This document shows, one piece after another, positions 1 through 9,899 of a DNA stretch of 64,000 nucleotides. The translations under genes and the position numbers were made by a program. Numbering within the stretch: position 1 is the stretch's first letter; each line of letters starts with the position of its first letter. This DNA comes from Limisphaerales bacterium (GTDB lineage Bacteria > Verrucomicrobiota > Verrucomicrobiia > Limisphaerales > UBA1096), in contig SHAK01000005.1 in the NCBI GenBank assembly GCA_004213515.1, positions 1 through 64,000 of the forward strand, written 5' to 3'. Under the pieces are notes generated by a model. It was not told the origin of the DNA and ran no database searches. It saw nothing but the letters and a program-made list of their open reading frames with translations.

Positions 1-2
1 TA

Positions 3-353
3 AGCCACTGGGTAAACTATGTTCACACAAAAGACTCCAGTATAAAAAACCATGCTAAGGTTGTGTATTTAGTAGATTCAGGCGTTCAAGCAGATGCAAG
101 TAAAAGCCCAAGCGTTGATATTAACTCAACCACAAAATTAGGAGCTTTTATGATAGGCGACCCCGCTGTAATGATCAATGGATCTGGCTGCCCTTCATGC
201 ATGACGGGACTAGGGAACCCTTGGTGGGGCGGTCCGCATCTTCGTCATGGCGGCCGCAGCGTAAACTCCTTATCCGATGGACACGTTGAAACAATGAAAC
301 CTTTTTGGTTCTACCCTAAAACTCCTTGGCTAAATCCGGCTATAGGAGGATAA
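3..353 (+). CDS. Prepilin-like protein, C-terminal part (5' end outside window)
   Basis: Frame is open to the window start ([27 protein letters not shown]...). C-terminus has H-X9-DG motif ([17 protein letters not shown]), as in the paralogues at 765 and 2337. Confidence 0.75.
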   Translation, partial: SHWVNYVHTKDSSIKNHAKVVYLVDSGVQADASKSPSVDINSTTKLGAFMIGDPAVMINGSGCPSCMTGLGNPWWGGPHLRHGGRSVNSLSDGHVETMKPFWFYPKTPWLNPAIGG

Positions 354-364
354 ATTTAAAAATT

Positions 365-739
365 ATGGTGAAGCTCAAAGGCAATAAAGCATTCACTTTA
401 ATCGAGTTACTTGTAGTAATAGCCATCATTGGTATTTTAGCTGGATTACTTCTACCGGTATTAAATAAAGCAAAAGGAAAAGCTCATTCTATTAAATGCC
501 TTAGCAATGTTAAGCAATTGGCATTAGGATGGCTGCTTTACGCAAGCGATCATGAAGGAAAATATGCTAACAACCACGGCCGAGATCAAACTCGAGATCA
601 ACGAAATAATTGGGCAAACAATGTCTTGGACTGGAATAACAGCTCAGATAACACGAATAGACTAGCACTTCTTAACAAAAACACTATTATAACTAACAAC
701 AGAGACGAGCAAACAATAGAATTTTCAGAAATTAAATAG
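365..739 (+). CDS. Short prepilin-type N-terminal cleavage/methylation protein (truncated paralogue)
   Basis: ATG at 365; [33 protein letters not shown] prepilin signal. About 124 aa versus about 270 aa for neighbours; ends before the CPGD and H-X9-DG segments. Confidence 0.75.
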   Translation: MVKLKGNKAFTLIELLVVIAIIGILAGLLLPVLNKAKGKAHSIKCLSNVKQLALGWLLYASDHEGKYANNHGRDQTRDQRNNWANNVLDWNNSSDNTNRLALLNKNTIITNNRDEQTIEFSEIK

Positions 740-764
740 CGGATAAACAGCGAGAAAAACACAA

Positions 765-1589
765 ATGAATAAGAGCCTTAATAGGAGCGCCTTTACGCTT
801 ATAGAACTTCTAGTTGTAATTGCTATTATAGCAATTCTCGCAGCTTTACTTCTTCCTGCGTTATCACTAGCAAAAACAAAGGCGCAAGGAATAAGCTGCT
901 TAAACAATCACAGACAGCTGATGGTTGCATGGCGAATGTACGTTGAAGACAATGACAGTTGGCTTCCCCATGTAAAGCACGGCCCCTATGAATGGGTTGG
1001 AGGTTGGCTGGATTACAGTAATAATAAAATGAACTGGGACCCTGAAGCTAATCTTACTCGAAGTTTGCTTTGGAAATATTGTGGTGAAAACCGCACCATA
1101 TTTAGATGCCCTGGCGACAAAAGTTACACTAATGTTAAAGGAAAAAAAATTCCCAGAGTTCGAAGTATGTCTATGCTTAACTGGGTAGGAGGAAGAGGAG
1201 AAAACAGACCAATGGGCTGGTCTGCAAATTCAGGACCTTGGAGGATCTATCGCAAATTTGGAGACATGACAAACCCAGGCCCATCTTCAACATTCATATT
1301 CCTTGATGAAAGAGAAGACAGTATAAATGATGGGATGTTTGTGGTAGATATGGGAGGCTATCCAAATAATCCAACAATGCACCGCATAGTCGATATACCC
1401 GCGAGCTATCACGGAGGAGCTGGCGGCTTTTCATTTGCAGACGGTCATTCAGAAACAAAAAAATGGACCGACCCTCGAACTGTTGCCCCATTTAGAAAAG
1501 GTGTAGTAACAGGATACGATAGGCCCTCACCAAATAATTCTGACATTGTTTGGATGCAAGAAAGAGCAACTAGGAGCTTAAATAACTAA
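765..1589 (+). CDS. Prepilin-like protein with H-X9-DG C-terminal motif
   Basis: [52 protein letters not shown] (H-X9-DG). Confidence 0.88.
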   Translation: MNKSLNRSAFTLIELLVVIAIIAILAALLLPALSLAKTKAQGISCLNNHRQLMVAWRMYVEDNDSWLPHVKHGPYEWVGGWLDYSNNKMNWDPEANLTRSLLWKYCGENRTIFRCPGDKSYTNVKGKKIPRVRSMSMLNWVGGRGENRPMGWSANSGPWRIYRKFGDMTNPGPSSTFIFLDEREDSINDGMFVVDMGGYPNNPTMHRIVDIPASYHGGAGGFSFADGHSETKKWTDPRTVAPFRKGVVTGYDRPSPNNSDIVWMQERATRSLNN

Positions 1590-1640
1590 AGCAGTCAAAT
1601 GGAACGTTTATTAAATTCGAATTTATAGAGTCTCAACGAA

Positions 1641-2303
1641 ATGAATTCTTTTTATTATTTAACAGCAATAGGACCTATATTAATTGTAGGTGTATTAATA
1701 TATATTTTCTGGATTAAAGAAAAAAAAAGGACCAAAGAATTATCTTTATTAGCAGCCTCACTAAAACTCAATTTTTCGCATAAGGATAACGAAGGACTAT
1801 TCGATAAGATGAATAAATTTCATCTTTTTTCCGTTGGCCACTCTAAAAGAATAAAAAACTTAATTGAAGGAGATGCTAATAATGCCGAGTTATCTATTTT
1901 CGATTACCAGTACACAACAGGCGGAGGGCAGCACTCTCATACTTGCCGTCAAAGTGTATTTTGCATTAGATCCCCCAAGCTTTGCTTGCCTTATTTTAGC
2001 ATGAGACCTGAAGGAATCTTTCACAAAATAGGCGGTGCATTTGGCTATCAGGATATTGATTTTAAATCACATCCAGAATTTTCAAAAAAATATTTATTAA
2101 GAGGTGAAAACGAGGAATCTATCCGGCAGTTATTTAACAAAAACTTACTTAAAAATATAGAATCTCAACAAAAAATAAGTATAGAAGGTGGCGGTAATCA
2201 ATTGGCATTTTATCGTCATAAAAAGAGAATCAAGCCAGATGATATTGAGAGCTTTATGGATGAAGGCTTCTATTTTTTTAAGCTTTTTCTTGAAGCCACT
2301 TAA
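1641..2303 (+). CDS. Hypothetical membrane-anchored protein
   Basis: N-terminal transmembrane helix (YLTAIGPILIVGVLIYIFWI) then a soluble domain; family not recognised. Confidence 0.7.
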   Translation: MNSFYYLTAIGPILIVGVLIYIFWIKEKKRTKELSLLAASLKLNFSHKDNEGLFDKMNKFHLFSVGHSKRIKNLIEGDANNAELSIFDYQYTTGGGQHSHTCRQSVFCIRSPKLCLPYFSMRPEGIFHKIGGAFGYQDIDFKSHPEFSKKYLLRGENEESIRQLFNKNLLKNIESQQKISIEGGGNQLAFYRHKKRIKPDDIESFMDEGFYFFKLFLEAT

Positions 2304-2336
2304 CAACTTCTTTAACAAAAAAATTCATATAGAGAA

Positions 2337-3146
2337 ATGAACAGCAAAAAAGCATTCACACTTATAGAGCTACTTGTGGTTATAGCGATAATTGCTATTC
2401 TAGCGGGATTACTTTTACCTGCATTAGCCAAGGCTAAAAATAAAGGACAACACACGGTATGTATATCTAATCTCAAACAATTAGATTTAGCGTGGATACT
2501 CTATGCTAATGACTATGATGACAACTTGGTTTGGAATGATCTAACAGCCAACGGCAGTGGCTGGGTTCGAGGAATAATCGATTACAATCCAAGCAATCCG
2601 CATAACACAAATATAGACGGGTTAATGGATCCTAAATATGCCAAATTAGCACCTTATACTCAAACACCTGGCATATACCGTTGCCCTGGAGACAAAAGTA
2701 CCGTTAAAAGCCGTGGAAAAATATCCCCTAGAGTCCGAAGCGTATCTCTCAGTCAATCAATGAATTCAAGAAACGACTGGCTAAGTTTTTTAACAAAAAA
2801 AAAGTACCATGTATTCAGGAAGCTATCTGACATTAATGTCATGGGCCATTCTAATGCATATAATTTTATAACTGAACACCCGGACAGCATTAACTTCGGC
2901 GATCTTGCTGTTGCAATGAATGACAATATATCTTTGGATAGAATCCATATAATTGACTATCCAGCAAGCAACCATAATGGATCTGGCACAATTTCATTTG
3001 CTGATGGACATGTAGAAAGCCGCAAGTGGCTAGATGCTCGAACTACTCCGAAAGTTAGCAATAAATCGATTCCCCTTGTTGTTCCTTCTCCTAACAATAT
3101 GGACATGGTTTTTCTTTCTAGCAAATCTTCAGTACGGATAAACTAG
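2337..3146 (+). CDS. Prepilin-like protein with H-X9-DG C-terminal motif
   Basis: [58 protein letters not shown] (H-X9-DG). Confidence 0.88.
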   Translation: MNSKKAFTLIELLVVIAIIAILAGLLLPALAKAKNKGQHTVCISNLKQLDLAWILYANDYDDNLVWNDLTANGSGWVRGIIDYNPSNPHNTNIDGLMDPKYAKLAPYTQTPGIYRCPGDKSTVKSRGKISPRVRSVSLSQSMNSRNDWLSFLTKKKYHVFRKLSDINVMGHSNAYNFITEHPDSINFGDLAVAMNDNISLDRIHIIDYPASNHNGSGTISFADGHVESRKWLDARTTPKVSNKSIPLVVPSPNNMDMVFLSSKSSVRIN

Positions 3147-3161
3147 CCGCTTTCATTTAAA

Positions 3162-4493
3162 ATGATTAACCGAACATTCCTTCTTCTTTCGTCATTATTG
3201 ATAATACACTCTCAAAGTATCTTCTCTAATCAAAGCGATCTTAAATATAATATAATTTTAATTATGGCTGATGACTCAGCTGCTGATAATTATGGATGCT
3301 ACGGAAGCACTTTTTTCAAAACTCCCATATTAGATCGACTTGCAAATACAGGTGCGAAATTTAACCACTGCTACTCTGAACCCGTTTGCACTCCTAGCCG
3401 AGTAAAGATTATGACCGGCAGAAGCGGGGTTAGAAATTATGTTCAATTTGGTACACTTGATAAAGATGAGATAACATTTGGTAATATAATGAAGAAAGCC
3501 GGTTATGCCACTGCGATAGCTGGTAAATGGCAATTACACAATGGCGATCGTGGAACTCTCGCACCAGCTTCCGGTTTTGATACTTACTGTTTATGGAACT
3601 ATCCAGGAACTGGAAGTTCCAGATACTGGAATCCAAGCATTATGCAAGATGGCCAGTTGCTTGAGACAACAAGCAAAGACTATGGTCCTGATATTTTCTC
3701 CGATTTTATTGTTGAATTCATCAAGAAAAATAAAGAAAAACCATTTTTCGCATATTACCCCATGGCATTGGTTCATTCACCTTTCCCTAAAACTCCCGAC
3801 ACTCTATCTCCTGGAGAAAAAACAGCTAAAGCTAAAGGAATGGACTTATCAAATTTTAAAGACATGACTCTTTATGCAGATAAAATTGTTGGGAAAATAG
3901 TATCTTGCTTGGAAAGGAACGGCTTACGCGAAAAAACGGTTTTAATATATACTACTGATAATGGAACACATCGGAATCTCACTTATCCATATAAAAGTGA
4001 GTCACGCAAAGGTGAGAAAGCATATGCTACAGATGGAGGAACACATGTGCCACTTATCCTAAATTGCCCTGGCACTATACCTCGAGGAATCAAATGCAAT
4101 GATCTAGTCGATTTTTCAGATTTTGTTCCAACGATATCTGAAATCGGCAAAGCAAATCCTCCAGACATTCAATTAGATGGTAAAAGCTTTTGGCCCCAAT
4201 GCCTTGGAAAAAAAGGCAATCCAAGGAAATGGATATTTCAATATTATTACCCAAAATTTAGACCAGCCGCAAAATTACATGGGCAAGGAAGAAATAAAAT
4301 GGAAATTATTTGGGCACATAATCAATTTTTCAAACTCTACAGAAACGGAAAACTATATTCCACAAAGGACAGGCACGAAAAAATGCATATTAAACTTGGG
4401 GAAAGTAAACTTGCAGACAAAACGCGAGACTTACTTCAAAAAGCTATTAATTCGATGCCAAAGACTTCTGCAAAGCTCCAGATTAAAAAATAA
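3162..4493 (+). CDS. S1-family sulfatase, secreted
   Basis: Signal peptide; NIILIMADDSAADNYGCYG; CTPSR formylglycine motif (C-X-P-S-R); GKWQLH; YTTDNG. Confidence 0.88.
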   Translation: MINRTFLLLSSLLIIHSQSIFSNQSDLKYNIILIMADDSAADNYGCYGSTFFKTPILDRLANTGAKFNHCYSEPVCTPSRVKIMTGRSGVRNYVQFGTLDKDEITFGNIMKKAGYATAIAGKWQLHNGDRGTLAPASGFDTYCLWNYPGTGSSRYWNPSIMQDGQLLETTSKDYGPDIFSDFIVEFIKKNKEKPFFAYYPMALVHSPFPKTPDTLSPGEKTAKAKGMDLSNFKDMTLYADKIVGKIVSCLERNGLREKTVLIYTTDNGTHRNLTYPYKSESRKGEKAYATDGGTHVPLILNCPGTIPRGIKCNDLVDFSDFVPTISEIGKANPPDIQLDGKSFWPQCLGKKGNPRKWIFQYYYPKFRPAAKLHGQGRNKMEIIWAHNQFFKLYRNGKLYSTKDRHEKMHIKLGESKLADKTRDLLQKAINSMPKTSAKLQIKK

Positions 4494-4580
4494 GTTCCCC
4501 TATAAGATCGAGCTCAATATAAATTTAGAAAATTTAATGAAAACTTCCATCGTAGCCTCCAATGAGTATCATATTCACCT

Positions 4581-5306
4581 ATGAGTCTTAACGGACAAAA
4601 TGCAGTCGTAGTTGGAGGCGGGACAGGAATGGGAGAAGCTATTGCTCTGGAGCTAGCTAATGAAGGCGCCAATGTAATAGTAGCAGGCCGCAGAAAATCT
4701 AAACTCGAAGATGTAGCTACCAAAGGAGGCGCACGTGTATTAACTCATTCCGTAGACGTGGCAGACCGAAACAGTGTTGAATCATTATTCGATTGGACAA
4801 CCAAAAAATTTAACAATTTAGATATATTGGTAAATTGCGCAGGAGCAAACGTACCAAAGCGCTCAATGAGCGAACTCTCGCCTAACGATTGGGACAAGCT
4901 GATGACAATTAATGCTACTGGAGCATTCAACTGTATGCACTTTGGCCTAAAACTTATGAGGCCTCACAAGAACGGATTAGTTATTAATATATCATCCACA
5001 TCAGGCAAACGTGCAGCTCCTCTTGGCGGAGTAGCTTATAATGCTAGTAAATTTGCTATGGCAGCCTTAGGAACCAGCGCAACTGAAGATGAACGTGAAA
5101 ATGGAATTAGAGTTACAACAATATTCCCCGGAGAGGTTGACACTCCAATATTAGATGATCGCCCCGTTCCGCCTTCCGCTGAACATCGATCAAAAATCCT
5201 TAAGCCGATTGATATAGCTAAAATTACTATTGCAATCGCAAAACTTCCTGCAATTGCCCATGTGCCAGAGCTCGTAATAAAGCCAATTGGACAGTCGTTT
5301 ATCTAA
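4581..5306 (+). CDS. SDR-family oxidoreductase
   Basis: GGGTGMGEA cofactor motif, NCAGAN, catalytic S...YNASK. Confidence 0.9.
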   Translation: MSLNGQNAVVVGGGTGMGEAIALELANEGANVIVAGRRKSKLEDVATKGGARVLTHSVDVADRNSVESLFDWTTKKFNNLDILVNCAGANVPKRSMSELSPNDWDKLMTINATGAFNCMHFGLKLMRPHKNGLVINISSTSGKRAAPLGGVAYNASKFAMAALGTSATEDERENGIRVTTIFPGEVDTPILDDRPVPPSAEHRSKILKPIDIAKITIAIAKLPAIAHVPELVIKPIGQSFI

Positions 5307-6076
5307 TCACCGAATTCGCCTGAACTACCAAAACGTTCTCTCGCAGCTAAACCAAAATCTTTTCCAGCCTGATCAACTTCACTAAGTAAATCGTTTAAAG
5401 ATTGCCCCTCTGAGTTTCGAGCTGACTTAATTAAAGTCTCACATTCGTTTTTATCCATAAAAACCGATGCATCGAGTAAACCTTTTTCCTCTCCAAAAGG
5501 AACAGCCAAGAAACCATGTTTATCAGCATGAATAAGTTGTCCTGGGGCTATTGACTGACCAAACACATTAATATCACACCCCCATTCAACAGGAACAACA
5601 TGAGCATGACCAACGCAAAGGCGTTTAGCTAGGGCCTTAAATCCAGCATTAGTCATTTCATCAAGATCCCTTACAGCACCGTCAGTTATTGTTCCTACAC
5701 AGCCAATTGATCTATGAATGTTCGCATTCACCTCACCCCAAAAAGACCCTATGGTTGCTGGTTTATCTAAATCTTGAATAACGACTATCTTTGGCCCAGG
5801 TAAATTAGCGACATAAGATCTATATTCAGACCATCTATTAGCAGCGCCTTTTTTATAATCGGAATTACTTGGTTCTATCTTCACTGTAACAGCCCACCCT
5901 ACCATCGGCCCCATTTGAGGCATGAAATCTGTTGTCACTTCATGATTAATAGCAGCGCAAGTGGGATCGCTCTTTGTGATTTGTTCCCAACCATTATAAA
6001 TAGTAGGGGTATTCCATCGTTTTAATTGTAATAATTCCGAATGAGGGAGTCTTTGTGTAAAATTCTTTTTAGACAT
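5303..6076 (-). CDS. RraA-like / dimethylmenaquinone methyltransferase-like family protein
   Basis: PGPKIVVIQDLDKPATIGSFWGEVNANIHRSIGCVGTITDGAVRDLDEM...VHADKHGFLAVP resembles the RraA fold. Start uncertain: ATG at 6079/6076 or upstream at 6133. Confidence 0.75.
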   Translation of the reverse strand: MSKKNFTQRLPHSELLQLKRWNTPTIYNGWEQITKSDPTCAAINHEVTTDFMPQMGPMVGWAVTVKIEPSNSDYKKGAANRWSEYRSYVANLPGPKIVVIQDLDKPATIGSFWGEVNANIHRSIGCVGTITDGAVRDLDEMTNAGFKALAKRLCVGHAHVVPVEWGCDINVFGQSIAPGQLIHADKHGFLAVPFGEEKGLLDASVFMDKNECETLIKSARNSEGQSLNDLLSEVDQAGKDFGLAARERFGSSGEFGD

Positions 6077-6139
6077 CATTAAATAGAGTTCAATAACCGA
6101 GGCAGGACAAGAACCTAACCCAAGCTTCAACATCAACCA

Positions 6140-6856
6140 ATGAAAACCCTAGATCAAAGCTATGAAGAACCAGCAATGAATCTTGCATGCGATGAAATTT
6201 TACTTAATGAGGTTGATTCAAATCAAAGAGAGGCCACATTAAGATTCTGGGAGCCTCAATCACCATTTGTTGTAATTGGATATGGAAATAACATTCATAG
6301 TGAATGCTTAATTGAATCATGCCGAAGAAACAATATTCAGATATTACGGAGAATTAGCGGTGGAGGCACAGTATTACAAGCAAGGGGATGTCTGAATTAT
6401 TCACTAATACTTCCCATTAACGATGAATTTGGAACAAAAAATATTAATTCAACTAACTGTCATATTATGAAAACCCATCAAATGGCATTCAATAAAGCAC
6501 TTAATAATGGTGTTACAATTGAGGGTCACACAGATCTCGCTTTGGACGGGTTAAAATTTTCAGGAAACGCTCAAAAAAGAACAAAAAACGCACTTGTTTT
6601 CCATGGGACATTTTTACTAAATTTAGAAATCAAACTGCTTGATCTTTCTCTTAAAATGCCTTCATTAGAGCCGAAGTACCGCAAAGGCAGGTCACATCAT
6701 AATTTTTGCAGAAACATACCAATCTCAGTTAGTTCAACAAAAAAACTAATTAAAAAAACATGGGAGGCACAAGACATTGCGAATCCAGTCGATGACAAAA
6801 AAATAGAAGAATTAACTATTACAAAATATACTCAGAAAAAATGGATTTACAGATAA
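6140..6856 (+). CDS. Lipoate--protein ligase A family protein
   Basis: NLACDEILL, RRISGGGTVLQARGCLNYSLI, LKFSGNAQKR: BPL/LplA family motifs. Confidence 0.85.
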   Translation: MKTLDQSYEEPAMNLACDEILLNEVDSNQREATLRFWEPQSPFVVIGYGNNIHSECLIESCRRNNIQILRRISGGGTVLQARGCLNYSLILPINDEFGTKNINSTNCHIMKTHQMAFNKALNNGVTIEGHTDLALDGLKFSGNAQKRTKNALVFHGTFLLNLEIKLLDLSLKMPSLEPKYRKGRSHHNFCRNIPISVSSTKKLIKKTWEAQDIANPVDDKKIEELTITKYTQKKWIYR

Positions 6857-6919
6857 AGAAAATATAATCAATCGAGCGAATAACTTGTAATCATTTTAAT
6901 CGTTCCTTTAAATCACCAA

Positions 6920-7738
6920 GTGCCAAGCGTTATAGCAATTACAAATCAAAAAGGAGGAGTCGGGAAAACGACTACTTCCGTTAATTTATCGGCCTGCCTT
7001 GGCGCTATCGGTATTAATGTTCTTCTAATTGATATGGATGCACAGGCTAATTGTACTAGTGGGCTTGGATTTGAAAAAAAGCCGAATGCAAGCCTTTACC
7101 CTGTGTTACTTGGAGAACGAAAACTTACAGATCAAATAATTAAAACTGAGTGTGAAAACGTATCACTTATCCCGAGTGAATTTGACCTCTGTGCAGCCGA
7201 AGTTGAATTGGCTAGATTGTCTTTTGAAACAACTAAAGAAAAAGATAATAAAAATTCAGACCATCATTTAACTTGGCTTAAAGAAGCATTAAAACCTATA
7301 AGCAAAACAAAAAAGTACGATGTTGTATTAATTGATTGCCCTCCTTCTCTTGGAAAACTCACATTAAGTGTTTTAATAGCATCTCAAATGCTTCTTATAC
7401 CTCTACAATGCGAATATTATCCTTTGGAAGGAATAAGTTCTATTACAGACTTAATGAACCAACTCAAGGAATCCGGAGTCAATAAAAAGTTGGAATTAAT
7501 AGGAGTATTGATGACAATGTTTGATAGCAGAACAAATCTCTCTAGAATGGTAGTGAGAGAAGTTCGTGAACATTTTAAAGACAAAGTATTTAAAACCATT
7601 ATACCTCGTGCTACACGGATAGCTGAAGCTCCAAGTCACGGCAAACCAATCATTCAATATGATCCTTACAGTGCTGGATCAGCTGCATATGAATCAGCAG
7701 CTGTTGAGCTTTCCAAACGTTTAGGATTAAAGGAATGA
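6920..7738 (+). CDS. ParA/Soj family ATPase
   Basis: GTG start; ITNQKGGVGKTTTSVNLSA deviant Walker A; DMDAQANCTSGLG; VLIDCPPSLG. Confidence 0.92.
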   Translation: MPSVIAITNQKGGVGKTTTSVNLSACLGAIGINVLLIDMDAQANCTSGLGFEKKPNASLYPVLLGERKLTDQIIKTECENVSLIPSEFDLCAAEVELARLSFETTKEKDNKNSDHHLTWLKEALKPISKTKKYDVVLIDCPPSLGKLTLSVLIASQMLLIPLQCEYYPLEGISSITDLMNQLKESGVNKKLELIGVLMTMFDSRTNLSRMVVREVREHFKDKVFKTIIPRATRIAEAPSHGKPIIQYDPYSAGSAAYESAAVELSKRLGLKE

Positions 7739-7773
7739 ACTCCTATTAAATAGATTAAAAAAACATTTGAACC

Positions 7774-9069
7774 ATGGGAAATAAAAAATTAAAAATCACA
7801 CTACTTATTGTTGCTATAATAACCAAATCTAATGGCTCACATGCAGACGATTGGACACAATACAGAGGGCCAAATTTTGATGGTTCATCATCAGAGAAAC
7901 TAAAAATAAACGATTGGCCAAAAACTAAAATAAAGCCCACTTGGAAGAAACCTACCCGACTTGGATTCTCATCTTTATCAGTCGCCAACTCTCGTGTTTT
8001 CACCATTGTAATGGAAAATATTGAAGAAGTAGAACGTGAAGCATGCATTGCAATAAATTATAAAACAGGAGAGAAGATATGGAGTAAAATCCTCAATATT
8101 GCAAAATACGATGGAGGGGGTAATAGCGGAGCTAAAAATAACAAAGGTGGTGATGGCCCAAGAACTACACCTTCCAGCGACGGAGAACGAGTGTTTATAC
8201 TTGATGGACGCATGGTGCTTCATTGTCTAGGTGCTGAAAACGGTGATAAGATATGGTCTGTTAATCTAGTTAAAAAACATGATGCTAAAGCAATAAGATG
8301 GCAAAACGCAGCTGCACCAATCATAGATGGTGATTTAATTTTTGTATGTGGAGGAGGTGAAAAACAATCTCTATTAGGAATAAACAAATTTACGGGTGAA
8401 ACAGAATGGAAAAGTGAAAGCGACTCAATGACCCATGCTAGCCCAATCGTTACAGAGATACATGGCGAAAGACAGGTCATATTTTTAACCCAAAAAGGAT
8501 TGGTTTCATGCAATGTCAAAAACGGTAAAGTCCTTTGGAGAGCCTCCCACCCATTTAAAATATCAACTGCAGCATCCCCTATTGTTGAGGGTAATATTGT
8601 TTATTGTTCGGCAGGTTACGGTGTCGGCGCAGCTGCTTTTGAAATTGATTATAAATCTGGAAGATATACAGCTCGTCAACTTTGGAGAAAACGAAACAAA
8701 TTAATGAATCATTGGAGTACGCCTGTCTGCATTGACGGACATTTGTATGGAATGTTCCAGTTCAAGGAATATGGGGATGGACCTCTTAAATGTGTAGATT
8801 TAAAAAATGGAGAAATTAAATGGGCTAAAGCCGGTTTCGGGCCTGGAGGTGTAATTCTTGTAGACGGAAAGCTAATCGCAACCAGCGATTCAGGAGAGGT
8901 AGTCATCGCAGACGCCTCATCTGATAAATACTCAGAACTAGGAAGATTTAAAGCAATTGAAGGTAAATGCTGGACTCATGGCGCTTTTAGTAATGGACAA
9001 TTTTACATACGCAGCACCAAAGAGATTGCAAGATTCAACTTTAAAAGTTTTCTTTCCAAAAAGAAATAA
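7774..9069 (+). CDS. PQQ-like beta-propeller repeat protein, secreted
   Basis: DDWTQYRGPNFDGSS N-terminus after signal peptide; repeated INYKTGEKIWSK / NVKNGKVLWR / DLKNGEIKWAK motifs. Confidence 0.88.
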   Translation: MGNKKLKITLLIVAIITKSNGSHADDWTQYRGPNFDGSSSEKLKINDWPKTKIKPTWKKPTRLGFSSLSVANSRVFTIVMENIEEVEREACIAINYKTGEKIWSKILNIAKYDGGGNSGAKNNKGGDGPRTTPSSDGERVFILDGRMVLHCLGAENGDKIWSVNLVKKHDAKAIRWQNAAAPIIDGDLIFVCGGGEKQSLLGINKFTGETEWKSESDSMTHASPIVTEIHGERQVIFLTQKGLVSCNVKNGKVLWRASHPFKISTAASPIVEGNIVYCSAGYGVGAAAFEIDYKSGRYTARQLWRKRNKLMNHWSTPVCIDGHLYGMFQFKEYGDGPLKCVDLKNGEIKWAKAGFGPGGVILVDGKLIATSDSGEVVIADASSDKYSELGRFKAIEGKCWTHGAFSNGQFYIRSTKEIARFNFKSFLSKKK

Positions 9070-9074
9070 TATCA

Positions 9075-9893
9075 ATGAACAAAATAATTATACTAATTAT
9101 TGCTTCAAGCATTTCCCTAATCGGAGCTGAAATTAAAGCCCCTAAAACGCAAACCGAAAAGTTTAGTTATTCTGTAGGAATGCAAATTGGCAACGATTTC
9201 AAATCTAAAGAAATGGAAATAGATTTTGAAATATTCATGGAAGGAGTAAAAGCTTCTTATCTTTCAAACAAGACTTTAATCAGTGAAAATGATGCTAAAG
9301 TAATATTGGACGATGCTTGGAAGAGCTACCAAGACAAAATAAAAGAGAAAAGGTTAGTTCAAATCAATAAATCCAAAAAAGAAGAAGCAGAATACCTAGC
9401 AAAAAACAAAGAAAAAACTGGTGTTAAAACTACTTCAAGTGGCCTTCAGTATCGCATTATTAGATCCGGTAAAGGCAATCCCCCAACCAGAAAAGATAGT
9501 GTTGAAGTCCATTATCGAGGGTGGACTATTGACGGAAAAGAATTCGACAGTTCCTACTCTAGAAATAAACCAAGTAATTTTGTTCTTAATAGGGTTATAA
9601 AAGGTTGGACAGAAGCTATTACTAAAATGCAGCCAGGAGCAAAGTGGGAAATAGTTGTTCCTCAAAGTTTAGCTTACGGACGTAGGGGTAAAGGAACAAA
9701 AATCCCTCCGTATTCAACTCTACGTTTTGAAATAGAATTAATATCAATAAAGAAAACTGTTGCGACAGAAAATAAAAACAAAATACCAGCAAGTAATATT
9801 GTTCGCATTCCTTCAAGTGAAGAAATAAAAAAAGGGGCTAAACCTGAGATTCTCAATAGTGAGCAAATTGATAACTTAAAAAAGAATAAATAA
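9075..9893 (+). CDS. FKBP-type peptidyl-prolyl cis-trans isomerase
   Basis: N-terminal dimerisation-like region (KFSYSVGMQIGNDFKS) and FKBP domain (GLQYRIIRSGKG...VEVHYRGWTIDGKEFDSSY...). Confidence 0.92.
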   Translation: MNKIIILIIASSISLIGAEIKAPKTQTEKFSYSVGMQIGNDFKSKEMEIDFEIFMEGVKASYLSNKTLISENDAKVILDDAWKSYQDKIKEKRLVQINKSKKEEAEYLAKNKEKTGVKTTSSGLQYRIIRSGKGNPPTRKDSVEVHYRGWTIDGKEFDSSYSRNKPSNFVLNRVIKGWTEAITKMQPGAKWEIVVPQSLAYGRRGKGTKIPPYSTLRFEIELISIKKTVATENKNKIPASNIVRIPSSEEIKKGAKPEILNSEQIDNLKKNK

Positions 9894-9899
9894 GCCTCA

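Noticed and set aside
326-364. Upstream TTG start for the short prepilin gene
   Set aside because: Would overlap the preceding prepilin gene's 3' end; ATG at 365 directly precedes a standard prepilin leader.
3541-3867. 108-aa ORF inside the sulfatase
   Set aside because: Alternate-frame reading of a conserved CDS; no independent support.
4177-4584. 135-aa plus-strand ORF overlapping the sulfatase 3' end
   Set aside because: Out of frame with a well-supported sulfatase; Lys/Asn/Leu-rich translation without family signature; typical shadow ORF.
7755-8048. 97-aa minus-strand ORF over the start of the PQQ-propeller gene
   Set aside because: Antisense to signal peptide and first propeller repeat; no motif.
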